Origin: Mojavia pulchra JT2-VF2
GTDB taxonomy: Bacteria; Cyanobacteriota; Cyanobacteriia; Cyanobacteriales; Nostocaceae
DNA length: 35,886 bases
NCBI GenBank assembly: GCA_019359325.1
Contig: JAHHHN010000047.1
Span: 1 to 35,886, forward strand
Direction of reading: 5' to 3'
Numbering within the stretch: position 1 is the stretch's first letter; each line of letters begins with the position of its first letter. The translations under genes were made by a program, and so were the position numbers. The notes below the pieces were generated by a model, which was given only the letters and a program-made list of their open reading frames with translations, was not told the origin of the DNA and did not search any database. Shown piece after piece: positions 1 through 6,710 of this stretch.

Positions 1-87
1 ATCGCAGTTGGTACAAATGTGATTTTGTTTACCTCTTCGCTTTCCGTTTTTCCTAATTTCCGTAGATCCACAGTATGGACATTGCAC
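1..87 (-). CDS. IS1-family transposase InsA, N-terminal fragment (runs off window)
   Basis: Read on the minus strand from a GTG at 87, the frame encodes 29 residues with a CPYC pair and, after a basic stretch (RKNGKRRGK), a CTNC pair. This is the four-cysteine zinc-ribbon layout of the InsA N-terminal domain in IS1-family transposases, which in that family binds the IS ends. GTG at 87 is chosen because a GAGG lies nine bases upstream; an in-frame TTG at 96 is the alternative. The gene is cut by the window edge, so whether it is intact and whether it frameshifts into InsB cannot be judged. Confidence 0.75.
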   Translation of the reverse strand, partial: MQCPYCGSTEIRKNGKRRGKQNHICTNCD

Positions 88-126
88 AGTAGACAACCTC
101 AACTCATCCCTCTATTATGCAACGCC
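1..126 (-). mobile_element. Left-boundary IS1-family insertion sequence, 5' end only
   Basis: These 126 bases are the exact reverse complement of the last 126 bases of the window, and identity stops abruptly at base 126/127. The outermost sequence, read into the element, begins GGCGTTGCATAATAGAGGGA, which serves as the terminal inverted repeat. A closely related repeat bounds the MITE-like element at 3988-4091, which supports base 126 as the real element edge. The transposase frame inside reads out of the window. Only the first end of the element is present, so the target duplication and the other end cannot be seen. Confidence 0.8.
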
Positions 127-386
127 AAAAATGCCTACTCTAACCACATCAATAACTTGCTATTAATTAAAGTTCATAGTATATATGTACTAGCGAGTAG
201 AGAGCGGATGATTAGACTCAAGCTAGGTGTGAGGTTGGAGAAAAATGACAAAGCCCTTTATAGGATTGGTTTGCGTTAACTTTCAAGATTAACTAAAAAT
301 CTTTATAAACTGCTTAAAACTCTTGTCACATTAGGATTTAAAATTAAATTATCAGGGATTCACCCCAAGACTGAATTAAAGCGTAA
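127..386. other. Gene-free stretch between IS end and toxin-antitoxin genes
   Basis: This AT-rich spacer has no reading frame with recognisable similarity. Short frames here overlap the IS end or lack a ribosome-binding site. I see no RNA gene or strong terminator. Confidence 0.5.
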
Positions 387-409
387 TATAATGCAGAATC
401 CACTGCATT
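387..409 (+). promoter_or_regulatory. Putative promoter -10 and operator for the higBA-like pair
   Basis: A perfect TATAAT hexamer lies at 387-392 and runs into a perfect inverted repeat, AATGCAG (390-396) and CTGCATT (403-409), separated by six bases. A dyad overlapping the -10 just upstream of a toxin-antitoxin operon is where the antitoxin of such systems normally binds to repress its own promoter. I found no good -35 at the standard spacing, so the promoter call rests on the -10 and context. Binding by the downstream HTH protein is inferred. Confidence 0.5.
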
Positions 410-425
410 TACCTTGGGGGAAGCT

Positions 426-725
426 TTGCGTTTTCAGTTTAAGAAAAAGAAACTCGAAGCACTTTACACAGAAGAAAAAGATGCTCATAAATACCCAGGT
501 GTGGTTGATGACTTTTTTGAAGTCATGGCAATTATTGATGCTGCTGTAGATGAGCGAGACTTATATGCTCAAAAAGGGTTGAGATTTGAAAAACTCAAAG
601 GAAAACGAGGAAAACAAGGACAGCGTTCCTTACGTTTAAATGATCAGTGGCGTTTAATCGTGACAGTGGATGAGGATAATCAAGGTAATTACCTCACAAT
701 AATCGACATTGAAGACTACCACTAA
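426..725 (+). CDS. HigB/RelE-type toxin
   Basis: The 99-residue product begins RFQFKKKKLEALYTEEK and ends in a strand-rich block with RSLRLNDQWRLIVTVDED and IDIEDYH. This matches the HigB (plasmid maintenance killer) branch of the RelE fold, whose members cut mRNA at the ribosome. The RSLRLNDQWR segment is the conserved core. TTG at 426 is preferred because GGGGGA lies four to five bases before it; the frame stays open to a TTG at 414. The stop lies 27 bases before the downstream XRE-peptidase gene, so the pair is almost certainly co-transcribed, toxin first, as in higBA systems. Family assignment is from recognisable motifs; activity is inferred. Confidence 0.8.
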   Translation: MRFQFKKKKLEALYTEEKDAHKYPGVVDDFFEVMAIIDAAVDERDLYAQKGLRFEKLKGKRGKQGQRSLRLNDQWRLIVTVDEDNQGNYLTIIDIEDYH

Positions 726-752
726 CTTTCGCTACTCAGGGAAGACAGCAAC

Positions 753-1835
753 ATGAGCCAGAATCTAGCACCAGCAAGAGTACCAACACCAGGGAAAATT
801 TTAAGTCGAGAATTAGAAGCCCGTGGCTGGACACAAAAAGATTTAGCAGAAATTATGGGTCGTCCAGTTCAAACTATCAACGAAATTATCCGGGGAAGCA
901 AGCAAATTACACCGGAAACAGCTATCGAACTCTCACTTGCATTAGGAACTTCTCCTGAGTTCTGGACGAACTTGGAAGCAAAGTATCGGCTGCATCTAGC
1001 AGGTAAAGAAAAAAAGGAGCAAGATATAGCTCGTAAAAGCCGATTATATACAATTGCCCCGATCTCGGAACTAATCAAAAATGGGTGGATTCAATCAACA
1101 GATTCGATTAATGAGTTAGAACAGCAAGTTTGTAATTTTTTCGGTATATCTTCTTTAGATGAAACACCTAAATTAGATGTTAATTTTCGTTGTTCCAAGC
1201 ATCGAGAGCTAGAGTTAACCTCTCAAATAACTTGGGTAAAGCGGGTAGAATATATAGCGAAACAACAAACAGTTGCTAGTTTTGACTGCACAAAACTAGA
1301 GGCTGCTATCGCTGAAATTCTAACTTGTAGTGAAAAAGTAGAAAGTATTGTGCGGATTCCTAAATTACTAGCAGATTTAGGCGTACATTTTGTAATTGTG
1401 CCGCATTTGAGTAAAACTTACTTAGATGGTGCAGCCTTTTATTTAAATGATAATCCTGTTGTTGCATTGACATTGAGATATGACCGGATTGACTCATTCT
1501 GGTTTACCCTGATGCACGAGTTAGCGCATATTGTTTTAGGACATCAAGGAACTTACTTAGATAACTTGGATGCTCTAGAAGAGAATAATGAGGAAACAGA
1601 AGCTAATCAAAAAGCGGCTGACTGGTTAATACACTCTCAGACATTAAATGAATTTATTATCAGGAGTAAAAAAGTCTTTTCTCGTAAAGCAATTGAAGAT
1701 TTTGCTGAGAATCAACACAGACATCCAGGCATAATCCTTGGTCGCTTACATTATGACAAATTAGTTCCCCATAAAAATTTGAGACCGTTACTTGTCAAAG
1801 TTAGCCCCCTTTTGAAGAACTGGATTGATAACTAG
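753..1835 (+). CDS. HigA-like XRE antitoxin fused to ImmA/IrrE-family metallopeptidase
   Basis: This 360-residue protein has two parts. Residues about 12-75 form an XRE/HigA helix-turn-helix (PGKILSRELEARGWTQKDLA, then RPVQTINEIIRGSKQITPETA). Residues about 195-360 form an ImmA/IrrE-like zinc peptidase with the HELAH motif at 255-259 (H255, E256, H259). The start has an AGGGAAG site ten bases upstream. It directly follows the toxin gene, so it most likely neutralises that toxin and represses the promoter through the dyad at 390-409. Classical HigA proteins are about 100 residues and lack the peptidase, so this is a two-domain version. In ImmA and IrrE the peptidase cleaves repressors; here it could control stability of an antitoxin or regulator. 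The zinc motif is intact, so it is not obviously dead. Confidence 0.85.
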   Translation: MSQNLAPARVPTPGKILSRELEARGWTQKDLAEIMGRPVQTINEIIRGSKQITPETAIELSLALGTSPEFWTNLEAKYRLHLAGKEKKEQDIARKSRLYTIAPISELIKNGWIQSTDSINELEQQVCNFFGISSLDETPKLDVNFRCSKHRELELTSQITWVKRVEYIAKQQTVASFDCTKLEAAIAEILTCSEKVESIVRIPKLLADLGVHFVIVPHLSKTYLDGAAFYLNDNPVVALTLRYDRIDSFWFTLMHELAHIVLGHQGTYLDNLDALEENNEETEANQKAADWLIHSQTLNEFIIRSKKVFSRKAIEDFAENQHRHPGIILGRLHYDKLVPHKNLRPLLVKVSPLLKNWIDN

Positions 1836-1879
1836 GGTCGAAATGGATGATTGCAGGCTGATTACATAGAAGACGGTAT

Positions 1880-1910
1880 TGAAGTAGTTTGAGCTTGTAT
1901 TACTACTTCA
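1880..1910. terminator. Hairpin downstream of the toxin-antitoxin operon
   Basis: TGAAGTAGT (1880-1888) and ACTACTTCA (1902-1910) form a perfect 9-bp stem around a 13-base loop, 45 bases after the peptidase stop codon. No run of T follows, so it may be a weak terminator or an mRNA 3' stem-loop. Confidence 0.4.
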
Positions 1911-2126
1911 AAGTCTATATTTCAAGCTGAAAACTCTTCACCTATGTGTCGTCCATAAATTTTAACTCTTTTGTGCGTGCAAAACTACTGAGCCGCACAT
2001 CATTAAAACTGCATCCCCGCGTCTTTGCGTATTTCTGACGCTAGGGATTATGCAGCTTCAAGGCAAATTAGCTTATCAGATTTTTCTCCCTCAGCTCCCC
2101 CAGCTTCAAAAACTATGGAAAGTCCC

Positions 2127-2534
2127 TTATGGCACAATCAGCACTGGACAAGGTGAAAGATTTATGACGCGGGTAGTGACGCTATCAGTTGCTCCCTCTT
2201 CAGTCAAGCCTAAACCTCGACAGCCCATAATAATTAAATCTGCTTCAATTTCATCGGCGACATCACAGATGGTAAAAGCTGGTTTGCCTTGCCGTTCAAT
2301 AGTTTCACATTTAATTCCTTGCTGAGAGAATAGATTTTGAGCATTCTCCAGCAGTTTAGCAACTACCTCTGGTGACACCATTGGATCAGCACTAGGCGTC
2401 TCTGCGGAGGGTTCTTCCACTACAGACAGTAACACCAAGCGACTACCATACTTTTGGACAACATTGGTAACCACATCAGCAGCTTCCCGTGCTTCTCGAC
2501 TTTGATCGATAGGAAATAGAACTGTCTTAAACAT
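2127..2534 (-). CDS. Universal stress protein (UspA family)
   Basis: The 135-residue product begins MFKTVLFPIDQS and ends PCPVLIVP, the first and last strands of the Usp fold. The start at 2534 is chosen because GGAGG lies eight bases upstream; a GTG three codons earlier is the alternative. The ATP-binding loop normally reads G-2x-G-9x-G-(S/T). Here the order is GCRG, nine residues, then DSVTT, so the third glycine is aspartate. That suggests weak or no ATP binding, as in the UspA-like rather than the MJ0577-like subgroup. It is divergent from pgk with 90 bases between starts, so the promoters probably share this gap. Confidence 0.88.
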   Translation of the reverse strand: MFKTVLFPIDQSREAREAADVVTNVVQKYGSRLVLLSVVEEPSAETPSADPMVSPEVVAKLLENAQNLFSQQGIKCETIERQGKPAFTICDVADEIEADLIIMGCRGLGLTEEGATDSVTTRVINLSPCPVLIVP

Positions 2535-2610
2535 CTCTCTCACCTCCGTACCCCTGACTCCGGTAAAATCTGGATGGTTCTACTTTTAAAACAATAACAA
2601 AAAGGCGATC

Positions 2611-2616
2611 AGGAGG
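2611..2616 (+). promoter_or_regulatory. Ribosome-binding site fixing the GTG start of pgk
   Basis: AGGAGG lies eight bases before the GTG at 2625. This strong site decides the non-ATG start. Confidence 0.8.
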
Positions 2617-2624
2617 GTCTGGCT

Positions 2625-3827
2625 GTGTCCAAAAAAACTTTAGCAAATTTATCTGCAACAGAGGTATCTGGTAAACGTGCGTTAGTACGGGTTGATTTTA
2701 ATGTGCCTCTGGATGATCAGGGCAACATTACAGACGATACTCGCATTCGCGCTGCTCTACCAACTATCCAAGACTTAACGCAGAAGGGAGCTAAGGTAAT
2801 TCTAGCAAGCCATTTTGGTCGTCCCAAGGGCGTGGATGACAAATTGCGTTTGACTCCTGTGGCTAAACGGTTGTCTGAATTACTGGGTCAAGAAGTCATT
2901 AAGACTGACGACTCTATCGGTGATGAAGTTGCTGCCAAAGTCGGGGCTTTACAAAACGGTCAAGTACTGTTATTAGAAAATGTCCGTTTCTACAAAGAAG
3001 AAGAAAAAAATGACCCAGAATTTGCTAAAAAATTGGCAGCCAATGCAGATTTTTATGTAAATGACGCTTTTGGTACTGCACACCGCGCCCATGCTTCTAC
3101 TGAAGGTGTAACTCAATTTTTGAGTCCTTCTGTGGCTGGATATTTGGTTGAGAAGGAATTGCAATATCTGCAAAACGCGATTGAAAATCCTCAACGTCCT
3201 TTGGCGGCTATTATTGGCGGTTCCAAAGTTTCTAGTAAGATTGGCGTAATTGAAACACTGCTGGAGAAGTGCGACAAGCTGATCATCGGCGGTGGGATGA
3301 TTTTCACCTTTTACAAAGCGCGTGGGTTGAATGTTGGTAAGTCTCTGGTAGAAGAAGACAAGCTAGAACTAGCGAAGTCTTTGGAAGCCAAGGCTAAAGA
3401 ACGCGGTGTTACTTTCCTGCTGCCTACAGATGTAGTAGTAGCAGATAAGTTTGCCCCTGATGCTAATGCAACAACCGTCAACATTGAAAACATTCCTGAT
3501 GATGGCATGGGTTTGGATATTGGGCCAGACTCTGTAAAAGTCTTCCAAGACGCGCTTGCAGATTGCAAAGCGGTGATTTGGAATGGGCCAATGGGTGTGT
3601 TTGAATTTGATAAGTTTGCGGTAGGTACAGAAGCGATCGCTCATACCCTCGCTGGACTTAGCAAGCAAGGCGCTACCACTATCATCGGCGGTGGCGACTC
3701 TGTGGCAGCTGTTGAAAAGGTAGGTTTAGCCGATCAAATGAGCCACATTTCCACTGGCGGTGGCGCTAGCTTGGAATTACTCGAAGGTAAGGTATTGCCT
3801 GGTATTGCTGCTTTAGACGATGCGTAA
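2625..3827 (+). CDS. pgk: Phosphoglycerate kinase
   Basis: The 400-residue product is full length for the family. It interconverts 1,3-bisphosphoglycerate plus ADP and 3-phosphoglycerate plus ATP, serving glycolysis and, in the reverse direction, the Calvin cycle in a cyanobacterium. The PGK signature [10 protein letters not shown] is at about residues 22-31, the HFGRPKG substrate-binding arginine region at about 63-69, [10 protein letters not shown] near 197-206, and the nucleotide-binding [10 protein letters not shown] and [14 protein letters not shown] near the C terminus. GTG is the start, set by an AGGAGG eight bases before it. The gene stands alone, divergent from the stress-protein gene and followed by a hairpin terminator. 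Confidence 0.98.
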   Translation: MSKKTLANLSATEVSGKRALVRVDFNVPLDDQGNITDDTRIRAALPTIQDLTQKGAKVILASHFGRPKGVDDKLRLTPVAKRLSELLGQEVIKTDDSIGDEVAAKVGALQNGQVLLLENVRFYKEEEKNDPEFAKKLAANADFYVNDAFGTAHRAHASTEGVTQFLSPSVAGYLVEKELQYLQNAIENPQRPLAAIIGGSKVSSKIGVIETLLEKCDKLIIGGGMIFTFYKARGLNVGKSLVEEDKLELAKSLEAKAKERGVTFLLPTDVVVADKFAPDANATTVNIENIPDDGMGLDIGPDSVKVFQDALADCKAVIWNGPMGVFEFDKFAVGTEAIAHTLAGLSKQGATTIIGGGDSVAAVEKVGLADQMSHISTGGGASLELLEGKVLPGIAALDDA

Positions 3828-3836
3828 TTAACTTAC

Positions 3837-3871
3837 ATAATTCCCCGGCTTGTAGAAGTCTGGGGAATTAT
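3837..3871 (+). terminator. Hairpin terminator of pgk
   Basis: ATAATTCCCC (3837-3846) pairs perfectly with GGGGAATTAT (3862-3871) around a 15-base loop, starting ten bases after the pgk stop. No long T run follows, which is common in cyanobacteria. Confidence 0.65.
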
Positions 3872-3914
3872 ACGAATTAAGTAGGTCGGCGTAAATAAAT
3901 ATCGTTACGATAAG

Positions 3915-3956
3915 GCAGGGAGCAGGGAGCAGGGAGCAGGGAGCAGGGAGCAGGGG
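3915..3956. repeat. Heptameric short tandem repeat, unit GCAGGGA
   Basis: Five perfect copies of GCAGGGA plus a partial sixth run head to tail. Heptamer arrays of this kind are the short tandemly repeated repetitive sequences of filamentous cyanobacteria. No coding role is seen. Confidence 0.9.
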
Positions 3957-3987
3957 GAAAAAGAATTTGAGCTTTGTTTATTTTTCT

Positions 3988-4091
3988 GGCGTTGCATAAT
4001 TACGGGATAATTTTGGAATTTGCATTAAAAATAATCACCGCGTCTTCCCGTCTTTGCGTCAGCCTCAATCATTCCCTTATTCAGCAACGCC
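3988..4091. mobile_element. MITE-like element related to the flanking IS1-family element
   Basis: This 104-bp stretch starts GGCGTTGCATAATTACGGGA and ends with the inverse of GGCGTTGCTGAATAAGGGAA. The left end matches the IS end at 126 and 35761 over its first 13 bases and again over GGGAT. The core has no reading frame and holds a copy of the CCGCGTCTTTGCGT-type dispersed repeat, also seen near 2015-2040. No clear target duplication flanks it, so it is old or decayed. Non-autonomous status, moved by the same transposase, is inferred from the matching ends. Confidence 0.65.
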
Positions 4092-4110
4092 GAATAAATT
4101 TATAAAATTT

Positions 4111-4211
4111 CCCAATCCCCAATCCCCAATCCCCAATCCCCAGCCCCCAATCCCCAGTCCCCAATCCCCAGTCCCCAATCCCCAATCCCCAATCCCCAGT
4201 CCCCAATCCCC
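4111..4211. repeat. Heptameric short tandem repeat, units CCCCAAT / CCCCAGT
   Basis: About fourteen near-perfect copies of a 7-base unit run head to tail just beyond the 3' end of the GTPase gene, with CCCCAAT and CCCCAGT alternating irregularly. A short piece of the same type recurs at 33503-33532. Confidence 0.9.
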
Positions 4212-4223
4212 TTTTAAAAAATC

Positions 4224-5780
4224 CTAATTCTTAGCTTCTTCATCGTGTTCAACTACTTCAGAAGTAGCTTGCAAAGGCTTAACTACCCGTGCGATCGCTT
4301 CTTGCACAAAAGCTTTAATAAATTCGTCCCGGCGATTCATCTGAAACTGACGCTGTACAACCTCTGTCATCCCACCATCACCCCAATCTTGGTCATGACG
4401 AAAATACTCAATAAAACTTTTGCCGGCAATCCGCGTTAAATAAGCTGCTGTTACACCTTGAATGGCCCTACCTACAATAAAAGTAGCAGGATTAGTTTGC
4501 AAAGCCGCAGAAAGTAACTGAATTGCTCCCTTAACTATGCCCAGACTGGCAATCGTTTTTGCTAAGGAAAGGGCTAACTCTCGTCCCCGTTCCATATTCA
4601 ATTCACAGCCGTACAATCTACCAATTTCTACGACCATCTGAGCATTGACAGCAGCTGTTGCTAGTAAATCTACAACTGGTAAAGGCGTGACTGAGACCAC
4701 ACCAGCACCAATCCACTGAAACCGCTCGACTATTTTATCTGCTTGACGGCGACGTTGGGAATCGATGAGTTTGCGCGCTTCCTCACCCAATCGTAGAGAT
4801 TGTAGGAGAATATTATCTGCCACCAAATCTTCACCCTCAGCCCGTAAAATAGCTGCCATCCGCCGCAACAGAGGAACAATATCCGGTTCAGGCTCGAAGG
4901 TTTCCCCAGTTTCTAGTTGTGCAGGTTGAGGATTTGCCGCGATCGCCACGACATCATTAGGGGCAATAAATCCCCGCACCCGCTGACGCAATCTTGCTAG
5001 GATAGATTCTTTGTTTTCGTCTGTGTATAAGTCAGTTTTGTTGAGGACGAGAAGCGATCGCTTGCCAATTTCTGCCAAACCCCGCAGTGGTTCATATTCT
5101 GATCGTCTTAAATCATTATCCACTACAAACAACAGCAAATCTGCTTCCGTTGCCAGTGCCCGTGCTAGTTGTTCTCGTTCTGTTCCCGCCACCCCTGCTT
5201 CTAAAATTCCTGGTGTATCCGTAATTAAAATTTTGCGTTCTAATCCCTTCAACCTCAGACAATAAGTTTCACCTACCTGGGTTGTACCCATCGGTGCATC
5301 CACTTGACCTACCATGCGTCCCATCACCGCATTTACCAAAGAAGTTTTGCCAGCACTCCCCGTACCAAACACCACTACTTGAATTTCACCCCGTGCTAAA
5401 GTAACTTCAATTTCCCGCGAGCGACTTAGTAAAGCTTGCCGTGCTACTTCATCTTGAATTTGTGCAACCTGTTGCCGTACAGCTTGTAGCGTTGAAGAAG
5501 CCGCATCAGATTTGGCAGCCGGAATTTGCGCTGGAGTTACACGAGACCGGTTACGGCGGCGCGATCGCTGCTCGCCAGACTGCATCATCACTACATAATA
5601 GACAAACGCGGCTATTAAGGCTCCGATGAGGACAATCAGCAGCAACAGCAGAAGATTGCCCAACAAAGGAGAATAGGACAACTGCCAGTAGAGGCGAGAC
5701 AGGGAATCAATTAGCCACAGGCTAAGACCCAAAATAAGAATGAAACCAACAATCAGCGTTACTATGCGCGATAGAGGCAT
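4224..5780 (-). CDS. Membrane-anchored GTPase with DUF697-like C-terminal region
   Basis: This protein of about 518 residues has two N-terminal hydrophobic segments (about 5-25 and 38-66). A Ras-like GTPase domain follows, with G1 GTGSAGKTS at 139, G3 DTPG at 188 and G4 NKTD at 247. The C-terminal region from about 330 is helical and hydrophobic and resembles DUF697/YcjF-type domains ([20 protein letters not shown], then [15 protein letters not shown]). It is therefore a predicted inner- or thylakoid-membrane GTPase of the Era/HSR1-like group; its cellular role is not known to me. ATG at 5780 is preferred over an upstream TTG at 5789; neither has a clear ribosome-binding site. It is transcribed alone and ends against the heptamer array. 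Confidence 0.85.
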   Translation of the reverse strand: MPLSRIVTLIVGFILILGLSLWLIDSLSRLYWQLSYSPLLGNLLLLLLIVLIGALIAAFVYYVVMMQSGEQRSRRRNRSRVTPAQIPAAKSDAASSTLQAVRQQVAQIQDEVARQALLSRSREIEVTLARGEIQVVVFGTGSAGKTSLVNAVMGRMVGQVDAPMGTTQVGETYCLRLKGLERKILITDTPGILEAGVAGTEREQLARALATEADLLLFVVDNDLRRSEYEPLRGLAEIGKRSLLVLNKTDLYTDENKESILARLRQRVRGFIAPNDVVAIAANPQPAQLETGETFEPEPDIVPLLRRMAAILRAEGEDLVADNILLQSLRLGEEARKLIDSQRRRQADKIVERFQWIGAGVVSVTPLPVVDLLATAAVNAQMVVEIGRLYGCELNMERGRELALSLAKTIASLGIVKGAIQLLSAALQTNPATFIVGRAIQGVTAAYLTRIAGKSFIEYFRHDQDWGDGGMTEVVQRQFQMNRRDEFIKAFVQEAIARVVKPLQATSEVVEHDEEAKN

Positions 5781-5953
5781 GGATGGCAAAGATTAGTGGA
5801 TATTCAGTAGGCAGATGCTTTTAATCTTAATAGTTTCAGTGTTTTTTATCAGAGTAGTCAGCAAGAAGTATAGATCCTTTGGAAGTTGTGGCGTGGGAAA
5901 TTTACTGCCATAAAGAAAGTACAAGCCAAAGTAGGCTGACCCTAGACTTCGTG

Positions 5954-5970
5954 CCTGAAGAGCCTTCAGG
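5954..5970 (+). promoter_or_regulatory. Small hairpin in the leader of the DUF937-like gene
   Basis: CCTGAAG and CTTCAGG form a perfect 7-bp stem with a three-base loop, 41 bases before the ATG. It could affect mRNA stability; no specific regulator is suggested. Confidence 0.3.
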
Positions 5971-6010
5971 TAAGTCTTACAAAGAAAAAACTCACAAACA
6001 AAACAAAATT

Positions 6011-6535
6011 ATGGGACTTTTCGATCAAATTCTTGGTGCTGTCGCCAATCCTAATCAGCAAGCCAGCTTAGGGCAACTGGGAAGTATTGTAAACACCGTG
6101 AATCAACTGAGCGATCGCACTGGGGCAGATCCCTCAACAATACAATCTGTATTGGGTATTGTGGGTAACTATGTGCGTTCTTCTTTACAAGAGAAGCAAG
6201 CTACAGGCGGTAGTGAACAAGCCCAAGCTCTGGTAAATCAATATAGCGGCACTTCTGCCAACCCTCAAGCCGTGAACTCTCTGTTTTCGCCTACGATGCA
6301 GCAACAGGTTGCTCAGGTTGCTGCCCAGCGCACTGGCTTGGATGCTGGTATGATCCAACAATTGCTGCCTTTACTAGTGCCTGTAGTCCTAAATTTCCTA
6401 CAATCTGGTGCAAGCGCTCAAAATCCTCAAGCTGGCGGCAATCCTGTACTAAATTCCTTTCTAGATGCTGACAGGGATGGCGATGTCGATATTGCTGATG
6501 CTATCAAGTTGGCTAGTCAGTATATCAGACGGTAA
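6011..6535 (+). CDS. DUF937-like protein with a C-terminal calcium-loop motif
   Basis: The 174-residue product starts MGLFDQILGAVANPNQQASL, typical of cyanobacterial DUF937 proteins. It is rich in Gln, Ala and Ser, with helical stretches and a hydrophobic segment LLPLLVPVVLNFLQSG near residue 125. Near the C terminus DADRDGDVDIADA is a dockerin/EF-hand-like D-x-D-x-D loop, so calcium binding is plausible. The frame is open back to 5879, but the ATG at 6011 is the natural start by family likeness; no strong ribosome-binding site is visible. It stands alone between divergent and convergent neighbours and ends in a very strong terminator. Function is unknown. Confidence 0.8.
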   Translation: MGLFDQILGAVANPNQQASLGQLGSIVNTVNQLSDRTGADPSTIQSVLGIVGNYVRSSLQEKQATGGSEQAQALVNQYSGTSANPQAVNSLFSPTMQQQVAQVAAQRTGLDAGMIQQLLPLLVPVVLNFLQSGASAQNPQAGGNPVLNSFLDADRDGDVDIADAIKLASQYIRR

Positions 6536-6547
6536 GAATTCCAAAAT

Positions 6548-6590
6548 AAAACCCTCACCTTTATTCTTTGCATTAGAAGGTGAGGGTTTT
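6548..6590. terminator. Strong bidirectional terminator
   Basis: AAAACCCTCACCTT (6548-6561) pairs perfectly over 14 bp with AAGGTGAGGGTTTT (6577-6590) around a 15-base loop. The A run on one side and T run on the other allow termination from both strands, fitting its place between the convergent DUF937-like and ABC1 kinase-like genes. Confidence 0.88.
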
Positions 6591-6615
6591 GACAGAGGGG
6601 CAGAGGGGAAAGTAC

Positions 6616-6635
6616 AGACGCGATTAATCGCGTCT
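6616..6635. repeat. Perfect 20-bp palindrome AGACGCGATTAATCGCGTCT
   Basis: The sequence is its own reverse complement over all 20 bases. It resembles palindromic dispersed repeats common between genes in Nostoc-type genomes. It lies just beyond the terminator. Confidence 0.75.
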
Positions 6636-6710
6636 TATACAATAACTCCCCTGCTCCCCTGCTCCCCTGCACAAGCGCAGGCTTTGAGAGATGTGGTGAG
6701 AAATCCGGGC

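Noticed and set aside
19-279. 86-codon plus-strand frame at the left edge
   Set aside because: It lies antisense to the IS1-family transposase start, has no ribosome-binding site, and its sequence is explained by the IS end.
3369-3668. Minus-strand frames inside pgk
   Set aside because: They overlap a full-length, unmistakable phosphoglycerate kinase and match nothing.
5879-6010. N-terminal extension of the DUF937-like protein
   Set aside because: The 44 extra codons contain a hairpin and lack a ribosome site; the family-like N terminus MGLFDQIL begins at 6011.
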